Positions 7,602 to 15,591 of a stretch of DNA of 64,000 bases are shown one piece after another. The DNA lies in the NCBI GenBank assembly GCA_047639675.1, contig JBLIOI010000008.1, forward strand, positions 4,654-68,653. The letters are read 5' to 3'. The position numbers and the translations under genes were made by a program. Positions within the stretch are counted from its first letter, which is position 1, and every line of letters begins with the position of its first letter. The notes under the pieces are model-generated. The model made no database searches. It had not been told where the DNA came from and worked only from the letters and a program-made list of their open reading frames with translations. This DNA is from JABACD01 sp047639675 (lineage in GTDB: Bacteria > Planctomycetota > UBA1135 > GCA-002686595).

Positions 7602-10238
7602 TCACCGGGTGGCAATATTGAATGAGAAGACCTGCTCCCGATCGAAGGGATCGGCGTTCAACGGGAATCCGAAGTTGAAGGAAATCGGAATAGGGTAGAT
7701 CAGCGCAAAACCAAAGCCTACCGAGGTTCGCATCTCCCCAACCGGCAGGGTGCCGGTATCTGGCCCCAGTACGCCCGCATCTATGAAGAGGTGCGTACGG
7801 AACATCTCAATTTCCTGATAGCTCCCGGGACGCGTCTGAGTAACGAGCGGGTAGCGATACTCCAGGCTGGCGCGCAGCATGGACTCCCCGCCTAGAACGT
7901 GGCCATCGGTGCTATAGGGTCCAACCCCACGGAAGCGGAATCCACGCAGAGTGTTAAAGCCGCCCAAAAATAGACGCTCGCTGTAAGGCACGACATCCGT
8001 GTCGCCGAAGGGCAGGGCAATCCCCATTCCCATCGACAGGCGGAAACCCGAAGGTACGGCTTCCTCCTCTGAGCCGACCCGGAAGTACTCATCCCAGCTC
8101 ACTCGACTGGAGTACATCTCCCAGTCAGTGCCGAGCAGATCCAAGGAGAGATCGTTGCGCCAATTCACAATTCGCCCGGATTTCGGATTGAAGGCCGCAT
8201 CCGTACTGCGATAACCAGCTCCAAAGGTAAAGGAGTTGAGCTTCGACACGCCAATCTCTTGGGTCAATGCCCCCATCTCCGGATCAAGCAAGACCGCGAG
8301 GTCCACATCGCTCACCTTATTTTGACGTACCTTGAGCCCTACGTTGAACGATCCGTCGTAGCCTATTTGACGACCGAAGGAGAGGCGCGCCGTGGTTCGC
8401 TTCTCCTCGTCGTACTCGTAGATGCGGTCGTAGATTGAGAACTCAGTGGTCATCGACCAAGCGTCGCGATGCAGCCCAAAGACGTCTGGTTCCGTGAAGC
8501 TAATGCGCGAACTTTCGCGCTGCGCACCTGGCGAGATCTCGATACTGAGCGTTTGCCCGCCGCCGTGAAATGCTTCCTTGCGGTAGACCTCGCCGAACGA
8601 CCCGAAGAACGAACTCGGCGGATCGAATAGATCGAAGTTGTTCATCGTCAACGAGATGATTCCGAACAAACCATCATTCGAGTCGATACCGCCTGCAAGG
8701 GCAAACTGAACAACGCGCCCTTCGTCCACAATAAACTCGATGTCAACCAGTCCCTCATCCCCCGTATTTGTGTGGAACACGAAGTAGGGATCGCGGTGCC
8801 CGATGGGATCTTGTTCGTCCGAGAAGTAGCCCAAGCGATTCAGGCGCCTGAGCGACGAGGTGATCTTCGACATATCCGCCAGATCGCCGGGGTCCACTGA
8901 GATGTGGCGACGCACCGTATCATCGCGGGTGTGCGTCGTACCCGAGACACTCACTTCACGAATGCGTAGCTGCTTACCTTGAGCGACACGATAAATGACT
9001 TCAACCTCGGCTGTCTCCAAGTCGAAGATCAGTTCCGGCTCCAACCATTTCCACGCCCATCCCGGACCAAGGGAGCCGTGTTCGATATAGCCATCCTTTC
9101 CGTAGTACTCACGTAGAGCAAAACGGTCGGTGGTGACAGAAGTGCGCAGGTAAGGATCGCCTACAGATAGAGTCACATTGTCCATCAGGTCCTGAAGTGG
9201 ATAGTAAAGTTCCGCCGGCTCGGTGAGCGGAACATACATTTCTCCTCCAGGATTTGGCTTCTGATCAAAACCCTCGATGCTGACCTTCGTCACTGTGAAG
9301 CGCCGCCCTTCATCGAGCACGATGTGGACGTCCACCCAGCTGCGATCTTCGCTGAATTCGAGTTCGTCCAGTTCAACGACCGCATCCAAGTAGCCCCGGT
9401 CCCGATAGACATTGCGCATCGCAACCAAATCCGCTTGCAACGTCTCTTCTACAAAGTCCGCGCCATTCCAATCGAACAGTGAGGGCCCTTCAAGCTCGAG
9501 GGAAGACAGGTGCGTGAGGCCGTTCTTCCAGAGCATGAAGCCTGTGTCCGGCAGACTCTTATTGCCGTGGATAAAAACCTCGCTGACATTGACCAGCGGG
9601 CCCTCGACAATTTCAAAAATCACATCGCCAGGCATATCCGGATCGTCGCCAGCTTCAGGCTCTCGAATCACTGCATGAACCTGGGCATGGTGAAATCCTT
9701 TCTTGCGGTAGCCCTCAATGACTAGCGACTGGACCCTCGGAACTTGGTGGAAGTACAACTCCCGTCTGTCCTGAAGCTGGGTCCAATCGAGGATCGTTGA
9801 TAGATCGACTTCGTCGTAGCCGATAAAGCGCGGCTCGAAATCCGAAGGATGCTCAACCACCGTGAGTAGCAAGTGGACACCCTCCGGCTCCACCTTGCCG
9901 GAGATATCGGCGCGCGCGTGAAACAAGCTCCACAGGTTGTCGAGACCCTTATCGATCGTCACCCTAGAAAATGAATCGCCGGCTCTGTGACCGAGGGCGG
10001 CGCGCAAACGGTCATCCGAATAACGTGTGGCCCCTTCGACTTCGATCGACAGCACCTTGAGGCCCTCGAAGCGATCTTCACGGACCAAGGTTTGCTCTTC
10101 GCTGCCTGACTCTTGGGCACTTAAGCCGTGAAGTGAGCTGGCCGTTACCACGAGGAGCAAGAGGACGCACCTCATGAGAGTCCCCCAGAGGTTACGGCTC
10201 ACGATCGACAAGTAATGATTCCCTTCTCGATCAGACAT
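7602..10238 (-). CDS. bamA: Outer-membrane protein assembly factor BamA (Omp85)
   Basis: Inserts beta-barrel proteins into the outer membrane. The 878 residues fit POTRA repeats (about 60-490; FEIVEGPLVNVSEVFIHGNK, IEGFDQKPN and VSVSGTTHTRDD are POTRA-like units) followed by a 16-strand barrel (GGFNTLRGFRFRGVGP is the conserved loop-6 type motif). A signal peptide is visible starting at an internal methionine (MRCVLLLLVVTASS, position 10175). Translation may start there or at the ATG at 10238, which overlaps the dnaB stop (TAATG). I give the upstream start because of that coupling, but the extra 21 residues would be an unusual extension before a signal peptide. The C-terminus ends FSFNIATR, not in the usual aromatic residue. 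Confidence 0.93.
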   Translation of the reverse strand: MSDREGNHYLSIVSRNLWGTLMRCVLLLLVVTASSLHGLSAQESGSEEQTLVREDRFEGLKVLSIEVEGATRYSDDRLRAALGHRAGDSFSRVTIDKGLDNLWSLFHARADISGKVEPEGVHLLLTVVEHPSDFEPRFIGYDEVDLSTILDWTQLQDRRELYFHQVPRVQSLVIEGYRKKGFHHAQVHAVIREPEAGDDPDMPGDVIFEIVEGPLVNVSEVFIHGNKSLPDTGFMLWKNGLTHLSSLELEGPSLFDWNGADFVEETLQADLVAMRNVYRDRGYLDAVVELDELEFSEDRSWVDVHIVLDEGRRFTVTKVSIEGFDQKPNPGGEMYVPLTEPAELYYPLQDLMDNVTLSVGDPYLRTSVTTDRFALREYYGKDGYIEHGSLGPGWAWKWLEPELIFDLETAEVEVIYRVAQGKQLRIREVSVSGTTHTRDDTVRRHISVDPGDLADMSKITSSLRRLNRLGYFSDEQDPIGHRDPYFVFHTNTGDEGLVDIEFIVDEGRVVQFALAGGIDSNDGLFGIISLTMNNFDLFDPPSSFFGSFGEVYRKEAFHGGGQTLSIEISPGAQRESSRISFTEPDVFGLHRDAWSMTTEFSIYDRIYEYDEEKRTTARLSFGRQIGYDGSFNVGLKVRQNKVSDVDLAVLLDPEMGALTQEIGVSKLNSFTFGAGYRSTDAAFNPKSGRIVNWRNDLSLDLLGTDWEMYSSRVSWDEYFRVGSEEEAVPSGFRLSMGMGIALPFGDTDVVPYSERLFLGGFNTLRGFRFRGVGPYSTDGHVLGGESMLRASLEYRYPLVTQTRPGSYQEIEMFRTHLFIDAGVLGPDTGTLPVGEMRTSVGFGFALIYPIPISFNFGFPLNADPFDREQVFSFNIATR

Positions 10239-11626
10239 TAAGGCGCTATGGGTTCGGCCACAGAAGGACTCCGATTCTCGAATCGCAGCATGCTGCCGAA
10301 GAACTGTAGTTTGACGGTTCCCGTTGGACCGTTCCGTTGCTTTCCGATGATCACTTCCGCCAGTCCGCGATTCTCATCGGTCGGCTCATAGTACTCAGGT
10401 CGGTAGAGCATCATTACGATGTCCGCGTCCTGCTCGATCGATCCGGACTCACGCAAGTCCGACAGCTGTGGCCGCTTGTCCTCGCGGGATTCCACGGCGC
10501 GTGAAAGCTGAGACAAAGCGATCACAGGGCATTCAAGTTCACGGGAGAGCTCTTTCAACGAACGCGAAATAGCACTGATCTCCAACTGACGACTCTCCGC
10601 CTTGGGATGGGTCATCAACTGCAAGTAATCCACCACGATCATGTGCAAGCCCTTCTCGCGCTGCTTGATGCGCCGCGCGCGGCTGCGCATTGACATCACC
10701 GAGATACCCGGCGTGTCGTCAATAAAGAGTCGCAGCTGTGAAAGCTCCCCAGCCGCGTTGGCCAGCTCCGCGTAATCATCCGGGGGAATGTGCCCCGTCT
10801 TCAATTTGTGGGCGTCGACCTTGGCACGCGTGCACAACATCCGACTCACTACGGACTGCTTTCCCATCTCCAAGCTGAAGAAGAGAACAACCGGCGGACC
10901 ATCACTCATCCAATCTGGATTGGCGGCAGCCGCATGGTCCATCAAGTTCAAGGCAAGCGCCGTCTTACCCATCGCGGGCCGAGCCGCCAAGATAATCAGT
11001 TCACCCCCACCCCAACCGGAAGTTAGATCGTCAAGATCGTAGAAACCGCTGGTCAATCCGACCAGCCCACTGCGATGGGATGCAGAGTCGATACGCTTCA
11101 TCGTGTCTTGCAACACAAGGCCGATCGAGTCCGCGTCCGACGAGCCGCGCTCGTCGGATATTTTGAAGATCGAGTGCTCACTCTCGTCGACAAGGTTGCG
11201 AACGTTGTCGCCATCGGGGCGCGTTGAGTAGGCCTTCGCAACAATGTCCGTAGCCTCAGAGATCAAGCGCCTTAGTGTCGCCGTCTGATTGACGAGCATC
11301 GCGTGGTGCTTAATGTGCGCGGAGGAAGAAACGACTGCAGTCAACTCGAGCAGGTAGCTCCGACCGCCACACTTCTCCAGGGCCTCTTTGGCCAAGAGGC
11401 GCTCGCCAACACTGATAAAGTCGATCGGCTCGGCACGCTCCGCGAGGTGCTCAAGAGCTTCGTAAATAATCCCGTTGCGCGGGTTGAAGAAGTCCTCCTC
11501 CTTGAGGAGATCGACCACATCCGGCATGCGCCGAGGATCGATCAGAAGCGAACCCAGAACGGCCCTCTCGGCCTCTTCGTTGTGTGGGGGAATTCGCCCT
11601 ATTTCGCTTTCGTATTGCATGCTCAT
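10238..11626 (-). CDS. dnaB: Replicative DNA helicase DnaB
   Basis: Hexameric 5'-3' helicase that unwinds DNA at the replication fork. At 462 residues it has normal length. The N-terminal helical domain opens with PPHNEEAERAVLGSLL. The RecA-like domain has Walker A (ARPAMGKTA), Walker B (MIVVDYLQLM), SQLSRAVE and a C-terminal block with KQRNGPTGTV. Two in-frame ATGs lie at 11626 and 11620; the outer one is given. No intein is present. Placement directly downstream of rplI (after a terminator) is a common bacterial order. Confidence 0.97.
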   Translation of the reverse strand: MSMQYESEIGRIPPHNEEAERAVLGSLLIDPRRMPDVVDLLKEEDFFNPRNGIIYEALEHLAERAEPIDFISVGERLLAKEALEKCGGRSYLLELTAVVSSSAHIKHHAMLVNQTATLRRLISEATDIVAKAYSTRPDGDNVRNLVDESEHSIFKISDERGSSDADSIGLVLQDTMKRIDSASHRSGLVGLTSGFYDLDDLTSGWGGGELIILAARPAMGKTALALNLMDHAAAANPDWMSDGPPVVLFFSLEMGKQSVVSRMLCTRAKVDAHKLKTGHIPPDDYAELANAAGELSQLRLFIDDTPGISVMSMRSRARRIKQREKGLHMIVVDYLQLMTHPKAESRQLEISAISRSLKELSRELECPVIALSQLSRAVESREDKRPQLSDLRESGSIEQDADIVMMLYRPEYYEPTDENRGLAEVIIGKQRNGPTGTVKLQFFGSMLRFENRSPSVAEPIAP

Positions 11627-11718
11627 AATCCCGCCGATCCGGGCTCCAGAGGATAACGAGCACTAACGGCGGAAGAAACGACCCCTGCTCTCAAATCGCG
11701 GTTAGACCCAAAACAGAA

Positions 11719-11752
11719 CGAGGGCGCCCCCACCGAAGTAGGGGCGCCCTCG
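11719..11752 (-). terminator. Strong hairpin terminator after rplI
   Basis: A perfect 12-base stem (11719-11730 with 11741-11752) with a 10-base loop begins 27 bases after the rplI stop. In the minus direction it is followed by a modest T-rich stretch (TTCTGTTTT). It should end or reduce transcription of the ribosomal-protein part before dnaB. The dnaB-bamA-lpx genes may therefore have their own promoter in 11627-11718 or depend on read-through. Confidence 0.75.
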
Positions 11753-11778
11753 CGTATCAGATGGGCTCAAAGCCCCAA

Positions 11779-12354
11779 TTACATCTCGTTGGCAGCTTCC
11801 GCTTCACCTTCGAATTCTTGGATCTCTTTGGCGGTCTCGCTGTCAGCGGCCTCTTCAGGCTTGGCTGCGCGGGGTTGCGGCTTGACCACTTCGGTCATTC
11901 CGTTTTCGCCCTCGACCTTGACTGTGATTTCGCCTGAACGCTCGGCGTGCAGGTGAATCGAAACCGAGTGCTCACCAACCGATTTGATCGGCTCGCTGAT
12001 GCGCACAGCCTTCTCGTCCACCGTTTGGCCAACTTCAGCCAACAACTTGACGATCAACTTGGCGTTCACAGAACCGTAGAGGTGCCCGTGATCATCGCAG
12101 CGCTGAACTGTCTTGAGCTCAAGCTTGCCATAAGCCTTCAAGCGGTCTTCAAGCTCAGCAAACAAGGCAGCTTCTTCAGTATCAAGGCGCACACGACGGC
12201 GCTCCATGGCCTTCTTGTTGTCCTCGGTAGCTTCGATGCCGATCTTATTGGGGACCAAGTAGTTGCGTGCGTAGCCGGGCGCAACGCGCACGATGTCGCC
12301 GCAACGACCTAAGTTTTTAACGTTCTCTCGGAGCAGGATTTCTGTCTCTCGCAT
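11779..12354 (-). CDS. rplI: 50S ribosomal protein bL9
   Basis: Large-subunit protein binding 23S rRNA near the L1 stalk. The N-terminal RNA-binding domain is intact (EILLRENVKNLGRCGDIV, then GYARNYLVP), followed by the connecting helix and the C-terminal domain (HGHLYGSV, KSVGEHSV). At 191 residues it is about 40 longer than the usual ~150 because of an acidic tail (PEEAADSETAKEIQEFEGEAE). ATG start at 12354, 20 bases after rpsR. Confidence 0.96.
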   Translation of the reverse strand: MRETEILLRENVKNLGRCGDIVRVAPGYARNYLVPNKIGIEATEDNKKAMERRRVRLDTEEAALFAELEDRLKAYGKLELKTVQRCDDHGHLYGSVNAKLIVKLLAEVGQTVDEKAVRISEPIKSVGEHSVSIHLHAERSGEITVKVEGENGMTEVVKPQPRAAKPEEAADSETAKEIQEFEGEAEAANEM

Positions 12355-12374
12355 GATCTCAATACCTGTTGGAA

Positions 12375-12611
12375 TCAGCCCACAAAGGGCAGAAGGCCAA
12401 TATGACGGGCGCGTTTGACTTCTTTCTTCAGCTTGCGCTGCGTCTGTGCACAGAAACCTGTGCGGCGACGTCCCTGGATCTGGCCCTGGGGGGTCAGAAA
12501 CTTGAGAAGGTGGTCTGCGTCCAAATAACTAAGCGCGTGATCAACGTCCGTCTTCTTGCCTAGTTTGACAAGACCACGGCCGCCACGGCGTGCTTTACGT
12601 CCCATTGCCAT
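12375..12611 (-). CDS. rpsR: 30S ribosomal protein bS18
   Basis: Small-subunit protein that pairs with bS6 on the platform. 78 residues; the family signature is clear (YLDADHLLKFLTPQGQI, RRRTGFCAQTQRKL, RARHIGLLPF). Two in-frame ATGs lie at 12611 and 12605; the outer one is separated from the rpsF stop by a single base. In many bacteria ssb lies between rpsF and rpsR; here it does not. Confidence 0.96.
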   Translation of the reverse strand: MAMGRKARRGGRGLVKLGKKTDVDHALSYLDADHLLKFLTPQGQIQGRRRTGFCAQTQRKLKKEVKRARHIGLLPFVG

Positions 12612-12612
12612 C

Positions 12613-13155
12613 TCAGTTGTCCTCCGTTGTGCTTACGGTCTCTTCTTTTGCAGGTGCGTTCGATTCTGACGCGTCATCACCACCGCGGGGGCCGCGGTCT
12701 CCGCGATCGCCACGGTCTCCGCGATCACCACGGTCACCGCGGTCTCCGCGGTCATACTCCTCAACCGGCTCCTCGACAAAGTCGACGTGATCGTCGTCCG
12801 GAGGCGTCGGAACCGAGAAGTCTTCTCCGCCCTCAACTTCAACGAACTCGGCTTCCGATTCCGGAACCGCCTCGACCATGACTTCGAGACTGCGCAGAAC
12901 GGACTCGTTCAACTCAAAGTCACGACGCATCGCGGGGATGTTGTCTGCGGGAATGTGGTAATAGGTCAAGAGGAAGGTCGCGCGATTCTTGCCACCGATC
13001 GGGTAGGCAAGGCGCTTCTCATCCCAGCGACGCGCGGAGATGACAGTTCCTCCGTGCTTTTCAAGTGTGGTAGTTACGACCGCCTTCGCCTGACTCCAGT
13101 CCTCACGGACCAGGGCGTTGTCGATCAAAAACATGCCTTCGTAAATTCGTTCCAA
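12613..13155 (-). CDS. rpsF: 30S ribosomal protein bS6 with long Asp-Arg-Gly repeat tail
   Basis: Binds bS18 and 16S rRNA in the platform. Residues 1 to ~100 are the normal S6 fold (YEGMFLIDN, RRWDEKRLAYPI, TYYHIPADN). Residues ~100-180 are an extension: an acidic stretch, then seven copies of D-R-G, then GGDDASESN and an acidic end. The start is TTG at 13155, chosen because an AGGAG ribosome site lies seven bases upstream and the S6 fold begins immediately. Total 180 residues against ~100 in E. coli. Acidic S6 tails are known (E. coli adds glutamates), but the charged D-R-G tract is distinctive. Confidence 0.95.
   Translation of the reverse strand: MERIYEGMFLIDNALVREDWSQAKAVVTTTLEKHGGTVISARRWDEKRLAYPIGGKNRATFLLTYYHIPADNIPAMRRDFELNESVLRSLEVMVEAVPESEAEFVEVEGGEDFSVPTPPDDDHVDFVEEPVEEYDRGDRGDRGDRGDRGDRGDRGPRGGDDASESNAPAKEETVSTTEDN
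12692..12754. repeat. 9-base tandem repeat inside rpsF (seven units)
   Basis: Seven consecutive 9-base units of the type CCGCGGTCT, with third-position variants, encode Asp-Arg-Gly on the minus strand. The variants fall at synonymous positions, so the peptide repeat is kept although the DNA has drifted. The array may vary in length between strains by slippage. Confidence 0.85.
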
Positions 13156-13200
13156 GAGTGAACTCCTGTGGTTTGTGGGTCCTGTAAGTCGCGTTGGCGG

Positions 13201-13863
13201 TCAGCCAGCGCTTTGGTTCCAGCGGCTATGGAACCGCGTCATGCACTTTTCGATATCTCCTGATTCGATCCAGTCGAGTAGAGCCTCGCTCGCATTTGCG
13301 ATGGAGATTTCCGCTTCGACCTTTTCCGAGTCAGCAAAAGGTTCAAGTACGTGACGCGCCGCGTCGGTTCTCGGTCTCCCGATCCCCACGCGAAGGCGTG
13401 GAAAACGATCGGTCCCGAGGGATTGGATGATGGAACGCATGCCGTTCTGCCCTCCGGCCCCTCCATGGGGTCTGAAGCGCAAGCAACCGAGATCCAAGTC
13501 GAGGTCGTCATAGACCACAAGGATGTCTTCAGCCGGAACCTTTGCCCAATGAGCAATGGGACCGACAGCGTCGCCAGAAGAGTTCATGAAAGTCTCGGGT
13601 TTCAGCAGCAGAGCATCGAAGTCAAAGTGTCTCGCAAACCGAAATTTGCGAGAGCCTCCATAACCCGAAGCGCTCGTGCCGCCCACCGATTCCTCTCCGT
13701 CGCGCGGAGAGTTGACCTGGATGGACTTTTCTAAATTGCGTGCAGTCTGAAAGAGCAGCCCTTCATGAAGTGCGAGATGATCGAGCACCTGAAACCCGAC
13801 GTTGTGTCGGGTTTCTGCGTACTCTGGACCGGGATTGCCTAGTCCAACGACGATGCGTGTCAC
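13201..13863 (-). CDS. pth: Peptidyl-tRNA hydrolase
   Basis: Releases peptides from peptidyl-tRNA that dropped off ribosomes. Family residues seen: GLGNPG (Asn), RHNVGF (catalytic His), FMNSSG (Met-Asn) and YDDLDL (catalytic Asp). Two oddities: the usual GGHNGL segment reads GGQNGM, so the histidine corresponding to E. coli H113 is Gln; and about 20 extra residues, Ser/Gly-rich, sit between the first helix and the DALLLKP strand (around residues 48-70). The start is GTG at 13863 with GAGG five bases upstream. It follows rplY and precedes rpsF, a common order. Total 220 residues against the usual ~190. Confidence 0.92.
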   Translation of the reverse strand: MTRIVVGLGNPGPEYAETRHNVGFQVLDHLALHEGLLFQTARNLEKSIQVNSPRDGEESVGGTSASGYGGSRKFRFARHFDFDALLLKPETFMNSSGDAVGPIAHWAKVPAEDILVVYDDLDLDLGCLRFRPHGGAGGQNGMRSIIQSLGTDRFPRLRVGIGRPRTDAARHVLEPFADSEKVEAEISIANASEALLDWIESGDIEKCMTRFHSRWNQSAG

Positions 13864-13972
13864 TTTTGCCTCAGGAAGTGCATTGGGGCCCCCGCCTGCG
13901 CGAGGTAAGGGCCGAACATTCTAGTGCGGGACCGCCCGGGCGCAAGTGGGCGCCTGGACAGTCCGCCAGAAA

Positions 13973-14566
13973 TTATTCGTCGGCGTCCTCGGCTTCCTCG
14001 GCCTCAACCTCTGCGGCCTCGGTCTCAGCTGAACTGCGCGTGCCAATGATGCTGGCGATGTCCAGATTAGGGTCACAAGCGAGGGTGACGCCGTCGGGGA
14101 GCTCGATTTGCGACGCCTTGACGTGATCGCCCTCGGCTAATCCGTCGACCTTGGCGACCAAGCTATCCGGGATCATCGAGGGAATACTCGAAATCGTGAT
14201 GTGCTCGACCAAGTGATTGACGACGCCGCCAGCGGGGTGACCCATGAAGGTGACCTCGACCTCGGACTCGATTTCGACACCACGAATCACGTGACGGAAC
14301 TCAACGTGGATAATGTGGTCACCAAAGGTGTCCCATTGGAGCTCGTTGACGATGGCCGTCTCCTGAGTTCCTTCGATGTCTACATCGTACAAGTGCACGT
14401 GAGCGCGGCGAGTCGCGAGGAACTCGCGCTCGTCGATGGAGATGTCGATGTGTGCGTCACCTCCTTGAATGTTGGCGGGAATGCGACCGCTAGCACGCAA
14501 TTGGCGACTGCCATTGCTGCCGACGCGGGCACGCTTCTGGGCCGTGAGAACTGAGCTCTGGGCCAT
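13973..14566 (-). CDS. rplY: 50S ribosomal protein bL25 (Ctc/TL5 type)
   Basis: Binds 5S rRNA. The 197-residue long form has the N-terminal L25 domain (SRQLRASGRIPANIQGG; VNELQWDTFGDHIIHVEF) and the C-terminal beta domain of CTC proteins (PAGGVVNHLVEHI, IPSMIPDSLVAKVDGL), ending in an acidic tail. The frame stays open far upstream into prs, but the ATG at 14566 gives the canonical N-terminus and has GAGG nine bases before it. It lies 31 bases downstream of prs. Confidence 0.95.
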   Translation of the reverse strand: MAQSSVLTAQKRARVGSNGSRQLRASGRIPANIQGGDAHIDISIDEREFLATRRAHVHLYDVDIEGTQETAIVNELQWDTFGDHIIHVEFRHVIRGVEIESEVEVTFMGHPAGGVVNHLVEHITISSIPSMIPDSLVAKVDGLAEGDHVKASQIELPDGVTLACDPNLDIASIIGTRSSAETEAAEVEAEEAEDADE

Positions 14567-14597
14567 GGGAACTACCTCGGTATGAAAAAAGGAACAG

Positions 14598-15545
14598 TTA
14601 GTCTTCGAAGAGAACGCTGACCGAAGTCGAGCGATGAATGTTGTAGATCGCTTTGGCGAGTAACGGTGCGATCGAGACCGTTTCGATGGTATCCGGCCAA
14701 TCCTCGCCGCGCGGGATTGTGTCGGTAACCAGGATCTTGTCAACCGGCGCGTCGCGCAGGCGCTGGATTGCGGGGCCGCAGAATACGGCGTGGCTGACCA
14801 CAATTACGATCGAAGCAGCGCCCTGCTGGCGCAGGATTCCGGCCGCCTCGGTGATTGAGCCGCCAGTCGAGATCATGTCGTCGACAATGACCACGTTGCG
14901 GCCATCCACATCGCCAATCACGTGCTCAACAGCGATTTCCGAGCCAGAAATGCGTCGTTTATCGACGATTGCAAGGTCGGCTCCCATCGGCTTGGCGTAG
15001 CCACGGGCCATTTTGATGCCGCCCACGTCAGGCGTAACGATCACCGGGTTATCGATGCCGAGCTCCTGGAGCCGCTTCAGCATCACCGGCTTGGCGTACA
15101 GGTGGTCCACGGGAATATCAAAGAAACCCTGAATCTGGGCTGCGTGCATATCCACTGTGACCAGGCGATCGCAGCCACTGACAGTCAAGGTGTTCGCCAA
15201 AACGCGGGCGCTAATCGGTACGCGCCCCTCGTCCTTGCGGTCTTTTCGAGCGTAGCCGTAGTAAGGCATGACCGCCGTGATGCGACCAGCGCTTGAACGG
15301 CGCAAGGTGTCGATCAGGAGCAAGAGTTCGATCCAGTTGTCGTTCACCGGCGGACAAGTCGGCTGCAAGATAAAGCAGTCCGTACCACGCAGGTCGACGT
15401 TGACCTTGATGTCGACTTCTCCGTCTGGGAAACGGCCGACATGCGCATTCGCCAAGGGGATATCCAACGACTCTGAAATGTCTTTGGACAGCTGCGTGTG
15501 AGCTTGTCCCGAAATCAGAGTGATCTTGTCGTTGTAGGTGGCCAC
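14598..15545 (-). CDS. prs: Ribose-phosphate pyrophosphokinase (PRPP synthetase)
   Basis: Makes PRPP from ribose-5-phosphate and ATP for nucleotide, His and Trp synthesis. 315 residues, the standard length. Signatures: GRFPDGEV, the PYYGYARKDRK catalytic region, the divalent-metal VTVDMHAAQIQGFF, and the PRPP site VVIVDDMISTGGS. The frame continues upstream into glmU, but the GTG at 15545 gives the family N-terminus and has AGGA eight bases upstream. That leaves a 46-base gap to glmU. Confidence 0.96.
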   Translation of the reverse strand: MATYNDKITLISGQAHTQLSKDISESLDIPLANAHVGRFPDGEVDIKVNVDLRGTDCFILQPTCPPVNDNWIELLLLIDTLRRSSAGRITAVMPYYGYARKDRKDEGRVPISARVLANTLTVSGCDRLVTVDMHAAQIQGFFDIPVDHLYAKPVMLKRLQELGIDNPVIVTPDVGGIKMARGYAKPMGADLAIVDKRRISGSEIAVEHVIGDVDGRNVVIVDDMISTGGSITEAAGILRQQGAASIVIVVSHAVFCGPAIQRLRDAPVDKILVTDTIPRGEDWPDTIETVSIAPLLAKAIYNIHRSTSVSVLFED

Positions 15546-15591
15546 GGGTTCGTTCCTGTTCTTAAGGGGATTGATACTAATGAGAGTCGAT

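Noticed and set aside
14567..14803. Upstream extension of the rplY frame giving a 276-residue protein
   Set aside because: The extension overlaps prs and is not L25-like; the internal ATG at 14566 has a ribosome site and gives the family N-terminus.
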